A stretch of DNA of 64,000 nt from Roseovarius mucosus DSM 17069 (GTDB lineage Bacteria > Pseudomonadota > Alphaproteobacteria > Rhodobacterales > Rhodobacteraceae), in contig NZ_KN293979.1 in NCBI RefSeq assembly GCF_000768555.3, forward strand, positions 1-64,000, written 5' to 3'. Under the pieces are notes generated by a model. The model worked only from the letters and a program-made list of their open reading frames with translations, did not search any database and was not told where the DNA came from. Below are positions 63,829 to 64,000 of this stretch, in pieces. Position numbers and translations under genes: made by a program. Numbering within the stretch: position 1 is the first letter of the stretch; each line of letters starts with the position of its first letter.

Positions 63829-64000
63829 CTACCTCTCCACCTGTGCCACGATCCTCAACCCGATCTCGGGGCCGACGAGGGTGGCATAGCCGCTTGCGCC
63901 GAAGCTGTGGCGGTTGAGGGTGCCGGTGAGGAGGATTGTGAGGTGGGAGAGGTCCTTGGGGTCGGTTTCGGCTTGGCGGTAGAGGCCGGCGGTGAGGGTG
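63829..64000 (-). CDS. YceI-like protein, C-terminal part only
   Basis: The last 56 codons of a gene that runs off the right edge. The protein ends LTGTLNRHSFGASGYATLVG, then GPEIGLRIVAQVER, the alternating beta-strand pattern of the YceI lipocalin-like fold (periplasmic isoprenoid-binding proteins), including the GTLNR-FG element. Too little is present for a firm identification. Confidence 0.5.
   Translation of the reverse strand, partial: TLTAGLYRQAETDPKDLSHLTILLTGTLNRHSFGASGYATLVGPEIGLRIVAQVER

Noticed and set aside
1..64000. CRISPR arrays, rRNA and tRNA genes
   Set aside because: No regularly spaced repeats, rRNA-like sequence or cloverleaf-forming intergenic sequence was seen by eye; a covariance-model scan would be decisive for tRNAs.

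Overview
The window looks like a chromosomal segment of an alphaproteobacterium of the Rhodobacterales, most likely a marine Roseobacter-group organism. The evidence is high GC, a GcrA cell-cycle regulator, a class I polyhydroxyalkanoate locus (phaZ/phaC-phaP-phaR), Hint-domain secreted proteins, and a complete dimethylsulfoniopropionate (DMSP) demethylation operon (dmdC-dmdD-dmdB-dmdA). I saw no rRNA, tRNA, CRISPR array or intact insertion sequence.

Layout. 0-3.4 kb: the 3' part of a PaaK-like CoA ligase, a D-amino-acid-dehydrogenase-like flavoprotein, a rhodanese and a small hypothetical protein. 3.7-7.7 kb: an orphan membrane histidine kinase facing a two-gene Hint operon, one member of which has lost the catalytic cysteine. 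8-26 kb: mostly housekeeping genes (dapE, a DUF2064 protein, gcrA, an ABC-2 permease, a secreted glycosidase-like protein, a lipoprotein, two small lysine-tailed DNA-binding-like proteins, carB, pabB, a CFA-synthase-like methyltransferase, aspS, a GNAT protein, thrS). 26-33.7 kb: two alpha/beta hydrolases, then the PHA storage locus with visible PhaR-type operators and a following LysR gene. 33.7-39.6 kb: tadA, an RluB-type pseudouridine synthase, a YdcH protein, an HxlR regulator divergent from a membrane protein, metG and an MFS transporter.

40-64 kb is accessory in character and densely supplied with regulators. It holds: two short-chain dehydrogenases divergent from an AraC regulator; a seven-gene operon (polyamine-type ABC importer, amidase, NodB-type deacetylase, DUF1989 protein) divergent from a LysR regulator; an azoreductase/LysR pair; a flavodoxin-like protein/LysR pair followed by a lumazine-binding-like/tautomerase/EamA operon; and the dmd operon divergent from an AraC regulator. 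A partial YceI-like gene ends the window.

The strongest new observations are these. (1) A 44-bp element is present in inverted copies on both sides of the 53.9-kb LysR gene (39/44 identical, with a further 8-mer at the same distance), apparently linking two promoters into one small regulon. (2) The tightly coupled importer/amidase/deacetylase/DUF1989 operon looks like an uncharacterised catabolic route for a nitrogen-rich compound. (3) All four dmd genes lie contiguously beside an AraC regulator. (4) A degenerate Hint protein sits directly beside an intact one.
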